This document shows, in pieces, positions 1 through 12,100 of a DNA stretch of 64,000 nt (position 1 is its first letter; the number at the start of each line of letters is the position of its first letter). The notes under the pieces were generated by a model that worked only from the letters and a program-made list of their open reading frames with translations, was not told where the DNA came from and searched no databases. The DNA comes from Choristoneura fumiferana (Eukaryota > Arthropoda > Insecta > Lepidoptera > Tortricidae), in the NCBI RefSeq assembly GCF_025370935.1, contig NC_133473.1:8332074-8396073 (forward strand), written 5' to 3'. Both the position numbers and the translations under genes were made by a program.

Positions 1-535
1 AAGATTAAAATCTATAAGTGTCTTAGAAGCGCAAAAATTCGATTTAGTCCAAGGTAATAATTACTCATTTGTTTTTTTTTCCATAAATTTATTTCTAATA
101 ACGGTTGTCCGCTTCTTCTACGTCCCTCGAAAACTTTGCAACTTTTTATTTGTGAAAATTATTCACCGACGAAAAAAAAAACGGAGGTTCACATGTCGAC
201 ACGTATATTATGCTTTTTTTTTATGTATGACAACACAACTTTTTACAGAGTAGTCCGATTTTGACAATTCTTTTTTTATTCAATGTGTGCTTAAGGTACA
301 CATTTAAACCTGAAAAAAAAATCCAATCCAAAGGGTAGGAAAACGGGAAGATTGATTGTTCACTCACTGATTTTAAAGTATGACCACACCACACGGCGGC
401 CACGCCGTACAAAATACGCTTTCTTGAATCTACATAGGCACGACGATGTCTGTACACGCGTCAATGTGTGCTTAAGATACACAGGGCTGACTATCGCAAA
501 ACCCTAATAAGTGCTACCAATGACATTTAAAGGTA
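1..535. other. AT-rich non-coding stretch
   Basis: No gene is visible. Bases about 226-345 share several stretches with about 2968-3060: a CTTTTTACAGAGTAGTCCGA block and a following TTCTTTTTTTATT. This marks an old direct repeat of unknown class. The short minus-strand frame across 221-457 lies over this repeat and is not credible as a gene. Confidence 0.5.
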
Positions 536-667
536 CAGTCACCAGCATTAATATCTGCCACAGTTGAGCGTGCCAAAATATTTGACACGACCTTCCGGCC
601 CTAGAATTAAGAGTCGTATCAGATATTTATGCACGCTTGTTGTGTCAGATATTGGTGCTGGTGACTG
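536..667. mobile_element. MITE family 1 (CAGTCACCAGCA ends), complete copy
   Basis: A 132-bp element starts with CAGTCACCAGCA and ends with its reverse complement TGCTGGTGACTG. The terminal inverted repeats run about 27 bp with a few mismatches. Both ends abut TA, as expected for a TA target duplication of the Tc1/mariner type. A second, right-truncated copy lies at 58328-58434. It has no coding capacity and would have been moved in trans. Confidence 0.85.
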
Positions 668-969
668 TACTTATATGTAGGTATGGCTCAGATAGTGCAA
701 ATAAATGTAATCGTTAATATTACCTATTTATTTAAACCTACTTAAAATGTGTCTGTCTGTGTATTTAAGCATTATTATTTTCAATTACAATAGATATACG
801 ACTACAAACTTAAACGAATTATTTGGTAGGTAGTTATTTCATGTATTAATCGCGATAATTTCAGAAAACATTATTTGGGTCCATATTGACTCGCATAAAA
901 TCGATCCTCCAATTTTTTTTCCCTGCTACCGATTTGTAGCCAGAATCATCACTTCCGAATTTTTTAACT
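668..969. other. AT-rich non-coding stretch
   Basis: I see nothing in this stretch beyond AT-rich sequence. Confidence 0.4.
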
Positions 970-1960
970 TCATAATTTTATCAAATGTGAAAGTTTGTGA
1001 GTGTGTGAGTGAGTATGTTTGTTACTTCTTCACGCTGAAACGGCTTGACGGATTTGGATGAAATTTGGCGAAAAGTTAGTTTATAACCTGGATTAAAACA
1101 TAGGATACTTTTTATCCCGATATTCCCACGGGATAGGGACATAATCTTGAAATAACAACCGCTGGGCTTAGAGTCATGAAATTTAGTATGTAGGTAGTTG
1201 GACGTCTGGAATAACACATAGGCGACTTTTTGACCCGATATTCCCACGGGATACCGAAATATTCCCACTGGGATATAGGGATAAAATCTTGAAATAATAA
1301 CCGCGGAACTTAGAGTCATGAAATTTGGTATGTAGGTAGCTGGATATCTAGAAAAACACATAGACGACTTTTTGACCCGATATTCCCACGAGATACCTAG
1401 GGATAAAATGTCGAAATAACAACCGCTGGGCTTAGAGGCATGAACTTTGGTATGTAGGTAGCCGGACGTCTGGAATAAAATAACACATACGCTACTTTTT
1501 ATCCCGATATTCCCACGGGATAGTTTTGTAACTAGGGGACCCCATACATCCCTGTATTATTATTATTATTTTGTAATCTTTTCTTTAATTGTATATTGTA
1601 GTTATTAATTATTTTAATTGTAATTATTTTATTTTGAAAAAATGACTTTCTGCCAAACTTTCTTGCGGCGCATTCTTCTTGGCAATGATGGTCTTTCCGA
1701 AAGCGTTGGTAGTTTAATAAAAAATGAGGTGTGAAAGTGCCCATTGCGGCCTTGAATTTGATTTTGGATAGGGAAATATTTTAAAATTTCAGCACTGGGT
1801 TTAGTCTTGAATTTTGTACAGTTATTCACAACACAACCTCAATGAAGACCACGATATAAATTTTGGAAATTTCCAGGGGAATTTTGTAAAATCCCGAAAA
1901 TTTCAATTGCAACTACCAGACCGAATAGTTTACGCGTGCGAAGCCGCGGGTAAAAGCTAG
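970..1960 (+). mobile_element. Helitron-like non-autonomous element with tandem units
   Basis: The left part resembles a dispersed lepidopteran repeat (a GTGAGTGTGTGAG run, then an ACGCTGAAACGGC block). It is followed by about four units of 115-130 bp between 1055 and 1525. Each unit carries a 'CCGATATTCCCACGGGATA' motif, a 'GAGTCATGAAATTTGG' block and 'TATGTAGGTAG'. The right end is a GC-rich potential hairpin (CGCGTGCGAAGCCGCG), about 8 bases, then CTAG followed by T. A hairpin and CTAG before T is the known Helitron 3' signature, so the class is an inference. A LINE 3' tail is inserted at about 1534-1750. Confidence 0.5.
1534..1755 (+). mobile_element. Non-LTR retrotransposon 3' tail fragment
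   Basis: An AT-rich stretch with (ATT)n is followed by 'TTTCTGCCAAACTTTCTTGC', 'GCATTCTTCTTGGCA', 'GTCTTTCCGAAAGCG' and 'AAGTGCCCATTGCGGCC'. I recall this arrangement as a 3' untranslated tail of lepidopteran LINEs. No open frame of useful length remains. The family name is not resolved. Confidence 0.45.
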
Positions 1961-2280
1961 TTTGTCATAAATTTGTACTACTACCAACTGAGGTCATAAT
2001 GGTCACTTATCAGAATATCGTAATTCATAACGTTGTCACTAAGATATGTTTGTACTCATAATGCTGGGTTTCCTGTTTCTTTCATTCATAATCATCAATT
2101 TCAATAAACTTGTTAATCATAACATTTAAACATCGATACAGTTTTTTTACGTTAATTTAACGTTAAATGCGATGTTGAAACTGGAGTGAAAGTTTTTATA
2201 TTTTATTATCAATATGGAGGAGAAATAAACGGATATAAAAAGGCCCAGATGATGATATTGATGAGATTATTTACTTAAAT
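1961..2280. repeat. CATAA/ATGACA-rich repetitive stretch, left half
   Basis: The region is dense in CATAA, TCATAAT and GTCATA words. Similar words in reverse orientation (TATGACA, ATGACAAACAT) recur at about 2520-2760, suggesting the outer parts of one decayed inverted-repeat element. No gene is seen. Confidence 0.3.
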
Positions 2281-2440
2281 TGTGATTATCCCACTTTACT
2301 GGTGGCAGTTTGGTTCTGTAGTCGCAGTTCTAACCTAACCTAACCTATATTAATGGCAGTAGTTTGGTTCTGTAAGGGTTGCAGTTTTAACCTTACCTAA
2401 CCTACTTTACTGGTAGCAGTAAGGTTTTGAACAGATGGTG
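2281..2440. repeat. Degenerate tandem repeat with CCTAA runs
   Basis: About three copies of a 50-65 bp unit carry 'TGGCAGT', 'TTTGGTTCTG', 'GCAGTT' and 'TAACCTAACCTA'. The CCTAACC runs look like the insect telomere motif TTAGG in reverse. They are only three repeats long and belong to the local unit, so I do not call a telomeric remnant. Confidence 0.55.
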
Positions 2441-3112
2441 ATTGCTTCGCCCATTGATAGCGTTGTCATCGAAATACTTATTTTATCACACTTTTTTCAC
2501 TAAACGAAAGCAACGCAGGCCATAAACTGTATGACAGTGAAGTTTATAGCTATGATAAGTCTGCTTTAAAAATATATGATAATGGAGTTTTATGAGTACA
2601 AAACAATATGCTTAAAAAAGTATGACAAAAAAAGGAGTACAAGAAATATTTATGACAACTGCCATTATGGTTTTTAATGTTTCGGAGTTATGATCGGTAG
2701 TAATAGTGACTAAGTAATAATAATGAGTATTATGACAGATAATTGTATGACAAACATTTTCGGAGTTCCAATAATCGGGGTTGAAAAATTATGCCAACTT
2801 TGGCGCACCCGTGCGGCCGACATACATCGCGTAGCGCACCCGACTGCTTTCCTGCGGTTTTCCTGCAATCTGCGCTTGAGGGGTGGGGTAACTCGAACCG
2901 GTGCGGGGCGGAGCGTGGCCATTCTGTACGTTACGAGTAGTACTATTATATATTCTGTGACCACGCATAACTTTTTACAGAGTAGTCCGATCTTAATAAT
3001 TCTTTTTTTATTGGAGTGTATTGAAGTTGTCCCATATAAATTTGAAAAAAAAAAACTTTCTAACAAAAGAATAAAAGCAAGCCTACACCTAAGACCGTCT
3101 TCTGCAGAGGTT
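2441..3112. other. Non-coding stretch before the LINE
   Basis: This contains the right half of the CATAA-type repeat, a more GC-rich block at about 2790-2930 and the second copy of the direct repeat seen at 226-345. Overlapping open frames on both strands (2710-3066 minus, 2723-3115 plus) have no recognisable domain and lie on repeated sequence. I call no gene. Confidence 0.4.
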
Positions 3113-5815
3113 TAAAAAATATTAATCTTGTAAAGTTTAATAAAGATCTGGATTTAATTGATTGGGCGCGTATTAACGATTTGATAGCTGTTGAAGACAA
3201 ATTAAAATTGTTTAATTCGTTCATTTTGGATCTTTTTGATGCTCATGCCCCATTTACTAAGCGTGTCGTCAGGGAAGTCTCAAAACCGTGGCTAGCTGAT
3301 ACCATCCGATATATGATTAGCATTCGTAATGAAGCGCATAATAAATATCGCAAAACTAATAAAGAATTTGATAAAGTTAGTTACAAACAGTTAAAACACT
3401 TAGTTAATTCTGGTATGTATAACGAACAAAAGGCATACTTTGAACAAAATATTAATTGCAATTTAAAAAATCCTAGTTCTTTGGAAAAATTTAAAACGAC
3501 ATGTCATAACCTTCAAGGACAAATCTGATTTGCCTCGTCACTTCAATAACCCATCCATTATTAATTATCATTTTCTAAAGGTACCCAGTAATAATTCTGT
3601 TGAGATTTCTGCTTTGACTTATTTTGAAAATCATTATCATGGTTCTTCCACTTTTAAACTGGCTCCGGTTAGTGAAAATATAATAGCTAAGCATTTATTT
3701 ACTACGAGATCAAATGCTTTAGGTTATGAAGTTATGATTACGTTTAATATGATTTTAATAACTCTTCCGCGCACTCTATCTGTAATTACCAACTTAATTA
3801 ATTCATCGATCAGTACGTCGTCCGTACTTCTAATCTGGAAGACTGCTGTTGTTCGCTCAATACCAAAAGTGTCAGATCCTGTCGAAGTTAAGGACTTGAG
3901 GCCTATTAGTATTTTACCTTACACTTCTAAAATACTGGAGAAGGTGGTTTATGATCAGGTTTCATTTTACTTAGAATCTCACAATATTTTGCCAGAAATG
4001 CAATCTGGCTTCTGGAAGAAAAGGAGCACAACTACTGCTTTGCACGATGTCATGGGTGAGATTATCGAGGCTCAGGATACTGGTGAGGGTACTATCTTGG
4101 TCTTGCTTGATTTTACACGGGCATTCGATTGTATAAATATCCCACTTCTTCTGTCCAAAATGCACTATACACCGTAGTTTTGATAATGCTAGCATCCGTT
4201 GGTTTAGCAGTTATTTTGAAAATCGTCGCCAATTGGTGAATATTCTAACTAATGATGGTGGCTCTCTTTGTTCTAATCTTAGTCCTGTTGCAAGAGGTGT
4301 GCCTCAGGGATCCATTTTGGGCCCTTTGTTGTTTATTTTGTATAGTGCGGACATCATTAAATACATCAAACATTGCAAATTTCATTTATATGCCGATGAC
4401 CTACAAATTTATATTTCTTTCCATCCGAATGATACAGCATCGGCCGTTGAAAAGATTAACGAAGATTTACAAAGAATTAGCGATTGGTCCACCGCAAACT
4501 GTTTAGTTCTCAATCCCATTAAATCCAAATATTTAATACTTGGAACTAAGCAGCAAATAGATAAAATCATACTTTATGACCCGAAAATCACAATCGATGG
4601 TATGGAAGTCGGGCGAGTAGACGAGGCCCGGAATCTCGGCCTATTTATTGACTCTAGACTTCGTTTTGAAAAGCATGCACTAGAAACTGCTCGCAACTCT
4701 TTCTACCGGTTAAGGGTTCTTTACAACGTTCGTGACTTTCTTAGTGTTGACACTAGAGTAAGGTTATGTGAAACTCTTGTTCTGTCAAAAATAAATTATT
4801 GCTTTACAGTATACTGGCCGTGTCTGCTGGAGCGATCTCGTAGACTTCTTCAGCGGGTGCAGAATGCTTGTGCCAGGTTTTGCTTCAAGATCCCAACGCG
4901 CACTCATGTTACTCCATTCTTTAACAGCGCGGGTCTCTTGAAGCTATCAGCAAGATACGATCTCTTGCTATCATGTTTGCTGTTCGATACAATCAAGTGG
5001 CAGACTCCTAACTACCTCTACAAAAAACTTATTTGGTCCTCTTCTTGCCGCGTAATCCGAGCTTCACGAGCATTAGTGATATGCGTACTTAAACATAAGA
5101 CTGGTGCCTTTAGAGGGAGCTTCAGATATTAATCCACAAAGTGTTGGAACAATATTCCCCCACCGTTCCGTAACATCCGATCAAAATCCAACTTTCGTAT
5201 TAAACTGAAATCTCATTTGCTGACAATTCAAAAACTACTGTCTTAAACTGTTTCTGAACTCCCTCTCATTTCATTTTATTTCCTCTCATTAATTTTGTCT
5301 CATATTATAATTTTACTTTTATTTTTTATTTTTATTTAAGTATTTGAATTAATAACTTAACGCTTATCCTTTATATCCATCGTATGTATTTTGTAATTAG
5401 TACCTACTAAATCTGTTATTCACCTATCACCCACATATATATTAGCACATTTTATTTTAACACTACATCGCACGTTTAAGCGTTTTTATCCTTAATGGCA
5501 TGTAATGTGGCACCACTGGTAGATACCATGGTTGCCGGCATTCAAACTCACACAGGTACTGGCAGAATACCAGCGCTACGGCTTGTTTGCCGCGGCATTA
5601 TGCTGAGTCAGCGCCGTATCTTCATTACATAACATGGCTCCCTGTATTACAATGTGGTTTCTCTATAGGTATCTGTTTTGTATCTTTTTGTTCTCTGTAT
5701 GATTGTTAACGTTTTTTTTTCTTCTTCTTAACGTTTATTCCTTTGTTTTTATCAAAAACGTGTATAGAGCCATGTTATTTTGTTATGAGGATTAAAGTTT
5801 CTATCTATCTATCTA
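3113..5815 (+). mobile_element. CR1/Jockey-group non-LTR retrotransposon, 5' truncated
   Basis: The element begins inside the linker between endonuclease and reverse transcriptase, so the 5' part including the endonuclease catalytic domain is missing. It runs through the reverse transcriptase, a C-terminal region and a roughly 680-bp 3' untranslated region. It ends in a short (TATC)n array at about 5798-5811 instead of poly-A, as many LINEs of this group do. Truncation at the 5' end is the usual result of incomplete target-primed reverse transcription. The coding part carries at least two frameshifts, so this copy is dead. I cannot separate CR1 from Jockey by eye. Confidence 0.9.
3181..5132 (+). 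pseudogene. LINE reverse transcriptase, broken by frameshifts
   Basis: Three reading-frame blocks (3181-3528, 3530-4177, 4233-5132) each sit in a different frame. The first is linker sequence with a DAHAPFTK motif typical of this group. The second holds the fingers and palm start: LRPISILP, QSGF..RSTTTAL and the motif-A aspartate in LLDFTRAFD. The third has the motif-B loop RGVPQGSILGPLL and the catalytic YADD at about 4391, then thumb and C-terminal sequence with a KINYC motif. The catalytic residues survive, but frameshifts near 3525 and between about 4155 and 4180 separate them. Nothing suggests host use. Confidence 0.9.
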
Positions 5816-5868
5816 ATTAAACCGCCAAAAAAAATTTAAAAGCGTAAAATAATAAACCTTTTTTTGTT

Positions 5869-6016
5869 TAACCTTATTCTAGGTACCAGTTTGAAGTCGG
5901 TGCCTCAGCACTAGCCAGCAAGAGTGGACCTATAGTCGTCTACCTGATGGACTTCTATAACTCCTTCTGGCTCGTGCTGAAGCACCGACTTCGAACTGGT
6001 ACCTAGATTAAGGTTA
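5869..6016. mobile_element. MITE with about 42-bp TIRs (GGTACCAGTTTGAAGTCGG)
   Basis: A 148-bp element has long arms: AACCTTATTCTAGGTACCAG at the left is matched in reverse complement at the right, continuing through GAAGTCGGTGCCTCAGCAC with about three mismatches in 42 bp. It ends about 120 bp before the splice acceptor of the giant coiled-coil exon, so it is probably intronic. The high arm identity suggests a fairly recent insertion or gene conversion between the arms. Confidence 0.85.
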
Positions 6017-6134
6017 TTTTTAAATCGAGACAATAGTTTCAAAGTTTACCTACTAAATTTAAATAATTCTTTATTATTTTATTATGAAAATGTGTCGACA
6101 AAATTTAACGTAAATCTTTTTTTCTTACTTTCAG

Positions 6135-9100
6135 AATTACACGTCTTACAACTAAAGAATGCTGAAATGGAAGACAAATTAGAAGATATGTCGCATTTAC
6201 ACAGTGAGCAAGTAAGCTCTGAAATAAAATCAGTGCAACTAGAAGAACAGGTCGATGAGCTCACAGCTTCAAGGAAGGAACTCGAACTTGTAGTCGAAAA
6301 CCTTAAATTAGATAAAGAACATTTACATGACACGATCAAGAACTTACAGGAAGACAAGGAGGAACTCAACCATAAGTTACAACACTACATACAAGAAAAC
6401 ATTGAGTTAACAGATAAGCTTGAAAAACTTAGCGCTGAAAAAGTTAGTTCCGCAGAGTCTATAGAGATCGTGGAGTCTTTAACAACACAAGAAAAACTTG
6501 AACTTGAAGAATACAATAAAGGTATCTCTGAAAACAAAACTGATCCTCATCAGACTGAAGAATACAAGGGAACAGTATCACCTGAATGTAACGAAAGTAT
6601 TGAAAAACTTGTCGAAGAGAGTGCAGAACTGAATAAAAAGATTGAGTTGTTTACACAAGAAAGGCAAGAAGTTATGGAAAAAATGGGACATATTAGTTCA
6701 GAGAATGATTCTCTTCAGAAAACTATTGCAGATTTGACTGAAAGATGCAATTGGCTAGAAGGTAATATTAATATTTTGACTAAAGAAAAGCAAGATTTCG
6801 AAACTTTATTGGAAGAACTTAATCGTCAAATTGAAGAGTTAAAACGAGAACGAGCTGAAATTATTAAAGGAAGCGTAGAAACTGCGAAACCGGCCAGCTT
6901 GGAAGATGTCGGTGAAGCACTGGCGGCTGACCAACAGCAAGATGACAAGTCTACTGGCGATAAAACTGTCAGCAGAACCAAATCAGTGAAACAATTAACC
7001 AAGGAAATACTTAAGTTGAAAAATACTATCAAAGAAAGAGAAGATGAAATCGGAGACTGCCAGATGAAGATTTTATCATTAGAAGAACAACAACAAAAAC
7101 AAAATGAATTAATACTAAATAATGCTACATATGAGAGCAAAATCAAGGCTTTGATTGAGGAGAATAAACAACTGCAAGAGGAATTGGGCGTTGTTAAGAA
7201 AAACAATGAAACTGAAATACAGTTATTAAAATTACAAGAGGCCAACAATTTGTTGCAGCTTGAACTTCGAAATATTCAAAGCGAGTACACTCTAGCTATA
7301 AACACACGCGACGCAAGAATACATGAAGTAGAAAATCTTTTACTTGATTATGAGAAGCAAATAGTCAATTACAGCAATACATTGCAGCAAAAAGACAAAG
7401 ATATCTCAGAATACATCAATCAAATAACTAAACTTAACGATGTGTCTCAGAAACTAAAATCCACTGTAGATTTACTCGAAGAAGAAAAATCTAAAGACCA
7501 GAATGGTGAACTTATTAAATCACTGAATAAACAAATTACAGCTTTCCAGAGAAAGTTGTCTGAGTACGAAGAAAAGCTCCGAATCTTTGAAGAAGAAAAA
7601 TCACAATTACTAAATGTGAAATCTGCAATGGAAATCAAAAATTCTTCTCTTGATACTGAACTAAAAAAATTACAAGATACGTTATCTGAGAAACAGTGTT
7701 TTATAAAAGAGCTACAAGTTCAACAACAAAAACAAGCAGATGAAATGTCATCTGTTATGCTTCAAGCTAAAGAGCGAGATGAAGAAATCCATGAAATTAA
7801 ATTGCAATTAAGAAAAGAATCAATAGAGAATGAAAAATTACGCAATAGTTTATCTGAAAAAGAAAATGCAACATCGATCTTTTCGAAAGATTTTGAAGAA
7901 ATTAGCGAGAAGCTTAAACAACTAAGTCAAGAAAAAGATGAATTAAATGAAAAGTTATCTGCTGCAGAAACTAAAAATAGAGAGCTGATGGAAAAATTAA
8001 AAAAGTTTGCCGTAAATTTGAAAAAGAAAACTACTGCTTATGCAGCACTGGAAACTGAGTTTAATGAAGTAAATAAACAGCTTGAAGCGAAAAATGCTCA
8101 ACTAGAAAACCTATTGTCGCAAATAGAGTCTCTTCCATTAATACAAGAAAAACTCAGACAAACCGAGGAAGAATTGGCTGGATTGCAAACACAGAATTTA
8201 TCTTTGGAGCAGCAAACATCTAATTATGTCGAACAATTACATGCGGAGTTAAAAGCGTCGCAAGATCGATTAACAGGCGCAGTTGATGAAATATCAAAGC
8301 TAAACATTACAGTTAATTCGCTTAATAGTGAAGTTCATGTTTCCCGGGAAGAAAATACGTCGCTTAAAAATCAAGTTGAGACTATGAACAAGAAGATAGT
8401 TGAATATGAGATAGAACAGAAAAATAATACAAATTTCATAACAAAAATCACAAGTTTAGAATCTGAACTAAATCAAAAACAAGTTCATATTCAAGAGTTG
8501 ACTAATCAACTTGAGCTTCAAGCACAACAAATAAGTCAAACACAATTTGGGTATGAGGCTAAGGTCCAAGAAAGAGATTTGTACATAGAAACTTTAGATG
8601 CTGAAATAAACAAATTTAAAAGTCGTATTTGTCGCCTTGAAGATACCATTTCTGCCATGGAAGATAGGCGTCACTCACTAGAGCGCAAAGCTGATCAACT
8701 AGGTAGTCAGCTGGAAGAAAAACACAAGGCCTATACAGAATATACTAGCCAAGAGGATGAGTTGGTTAGTAGACTAGCTGTTCTAATGGACCATGACAGA
8801 GTAGTTGAAAAGCAACTACATGAAATTGAAAGCGAAAACAGAGAATTGCAATTCAAAGTGCAACATTTAAGTGAAGAAAATCATCGCCTGAAAACGTCTT
8901 TATCAGATATACAAGAGTATTGTAATACACTCACTGAAAAAGCTAGTAAAGCTGATTCAGCCGAGGCCGATGTTGTTAAATACCAAAGTGAAATTCAAGA
9001 ACTTGATAATCAGTTAAAACGACTTACTCAAGACCACCAGACATTGTTGTTGCAAAGAAAACGGGATGTCGAAGAGCTAGAGTCGGAATTTAATACACAA

Positions 9101-12100
9101 ATTGAAAATGCCATAAAAGAAAAGAAAATTCTCAGTGAAAAATACGAAAAAACGTGTGAACATGTAAATCAGTTAGACAAGAAATTACAGGAATATGTAA
9201 ATAACATTCAATCCTTAAATATTAATGTTGAAGATTTGACTAGAATTAATCAAGAATTGAATGAACGGACTGCTACTAAAGAACAAGTTCAATCAGTAGA
9301 TTATACTGAGCAATATATTAATGAAATAAATAGACTAAATTCAATCCTCAATGGTAAAAATCAGGAAACATCGGACCTTAACAATAAAATGCAATCTCTT
9401 CAAACTAGCCATGCATCAGTCATCTACAAGTTAGAAAATGATATAGCGGAATTGCACATGAAACTGCAAAGTAGTTCAATTGAATTGAATGAAGTTACTA
9501 ATAAAACACATGTCTTAACCCAAAAAAATGAATATTTGCAATCACTCATTTCTCAGAAGGATGAAGAAATCAAACAGCTTTCTGATAAAACAAAAATGTT
9601 TTTTGAAATCAATATCCCAAAAACAGAAGGAATGGTGATATCTTCGATAATAGAGTCAGTAAGCCATGAACCGCGTCTATTCAATATGTCATCACTAGAA
9701 TCTCAAATTCTTCCCGAAGTGCCCACTATTCATCCTGAATCTAAAATAAAACCAATACAAATATCTGAGCACACACAAAGACAAGTGTCAGAAGTTGATG
9801 GCGGTTCTGCAATTGTTTCAGAACCAGAAATTGTACCTAAACAGGCTTATGTCTGCTATAAGGGCAAAGATGTTCCACCAGAAACAGATCCATTTAATTC
9901 TGATGAAGGCTGGGGCTTAGGCGAAGAAGCAACTGATGTTTCACCAGAATGGTCTCAATTACAAGAACAGTTGCAAAAACTTAGGAAAGACAATGATACA
10001 TTAAAGTCTGAGATTCAAACAAGCAATACAAAACTACTTAAAGCGATGAAAAAACTAAAAGAACTAAAGTCAGCTAATGACATGTTAACAAATGAACTTA
10101 AATTATCCAAGCAACTTTCACAGTCCACATTTTTGGATACGGCCATAGAGGACGAGTTGAGAATGAATATACAAGATTTGGAAAAAAAAATAGAGGACCT
10201 CTCTTCAGATTTAAATAAAGAGAAACGAGAGAAAGATGCACTTAAAAAGCAAAATGAGGTGTTTAATAATGCAAATGAAAGATTGACGGAGATGAAAGAA
10301 AAGATGGATAATGAATTAGAACTTTGGAAGTACAAATTTAAGGAAGTCAATGATAAAATGTCAACATTGCAGTGGGGAGCAGATTCCAAACATTCTCCAG
10401 ATCACAAGCCTAGTGCTTCTCCTGACGCTCAAAATACACAGCTCCGAGACGAAATACAAAAGCTTGAGAAAGAAAACGACGAGCTTCATTTGATGATAGA
10501 ACAATTAAATAGTCAAAATAAAGAATTGACGTCACATCAACTAGTATTGAAGGAAGAAATAAACAAACAATTAATTCAAAAACAGGAAGTTTGTAAAAAT
10601 TGTGAAGATTTGAATGACCAACTTTGCAAATTGAGTACAATTAATGAAAACTTGTCCCAAGACGTTCAAAATCTTCATACGCGGTTGGCTCAAGTAAAAG
10701 AAAAATTCGATGAAGCAAATAATATGGCAGAATCCTTAAAATCAGATTATGAACAATTACAAATAACGTCTGAAAACAATATCAAGGAATTGACCCTAAA
10801 TAATAGTGAACTGCAAAAAGAGATAACGTCTTTAAAAATTGCCGAGTCTGACGCAGCATCTAAAATTTTCGCCTTAATTTCAGAGCTAGAAACTGTAAAT
10901 TCCAAAATAATTTGGTATGAAGAGCAACAAAACAAAGAAAAATCGAATGAGCTGAATACGGATGGTATAGAAAAAATAGAGGGCTTAGAAAATCAATGTT
11001 TCCAATTAAAAACTTCTCTAGAACAGACTACTAAGAAAATTGAAGATTTGGAAGCCGATAATTGTAAACTTTCGACCAATATAAAAGATTATGAGCTACA
11101 AATCCAACAGTTACACGATAAACTTCAAAATCTGAACGCAGAGAACGATCAGCTGCTCTCTACTGTAGCTGAACTACGTTCTTCAGTGTCGTCGGCCGTT
11201 GATCAGCGTGGCTTTGAGATAGCTGAACTGTGGAAACAACATTTAGCTCAAAGAGAGGCTGATTTCCAAAATACTGAACAGGAACTAAGAATACAATTGA
11301 GTGCTTCTGAAACTAAGTATGAGCAGCTTTTGGATCACGTGCAATCGTCCAGTCAAGAGGAAACAAACAAATTAGTCATGATGGAACAGGTTAACTCTTT
11401 ACAAAATAAACTGCAAGACAAAAAAGATCATTTAAACAATCTTCAAGACAAATATGCTGAAACAATGAATCAACTCGACATGCTAAGATCAGAAATGGAA
11501 GATGAAAGACAACTGTATGAAAATAAATTACTAGTTCAACAAGAGGAGTACGAAAAACAAATAGAAGAAATTGAAAGCAAGCACAAGAATAATATCGAAA
11601 CACTAAATATTTCAGCGACCCAATCTGTTGAATCAGAATTGTCCTTAACAAAGAAGAGCAAAGCTGAGGTAGAACAACAGTTAACTGAATTGACCGGAAA
11701 ATTACAAGAAGCTGAAGCTAAAATAGTTGAGTTGAACAATCATCTACAATTGAGAGAGAGTGATATCTATCAAAAAACACATGATTATACTATAGCGTTA
11801 GCGCAACGGAACGAAGAGTTTGAAAACGTTAGGAAACAATTGATAGAATATGAGAAGAAAGTTGAAGATTTAAGTTACGAAAAGGAATCAGAGCTGGCTG
11901 TTCTTAGACTAAAAATGCACGATAGAAGCCAAGACTTTGATAGATTGCGTAGTGAGTTTGATGCAGAGAAAAATAACTTGGCACAAGCTTTGAACGATAA
12001 AATAGTAGAATGTACTAATCTTAACAAACAAATAGCTGATTTAAATAAAGTCTTAGAAGAATACTCCGCGAGAGCTAACGAAACACAAGCAGCATTAGAA

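Noticed and set aside
981..1361. 126-codon minus-strand protein
   Set aside because: It is a translation of the tandem 115-130 bp units of the Helitron-like element, as shown by the repeating SRYP/FRYP residues.
2325..2350. Interstitial telomere repeat (CCTAA)n
   Set aside because: Only about three units, and they recur as part of a local 50-65 bp tandem repeat, so a telomeric origin is not supported.
6092..6134. ATG at 6092 as the start of the giant coiled-coil protein
   Set aside because: The first 14 codons run through a pyrimidine tract ending in TTACTTTCAG, a splice acceptor. The residues (FFLLS) are unlike the coiled coil that follows.
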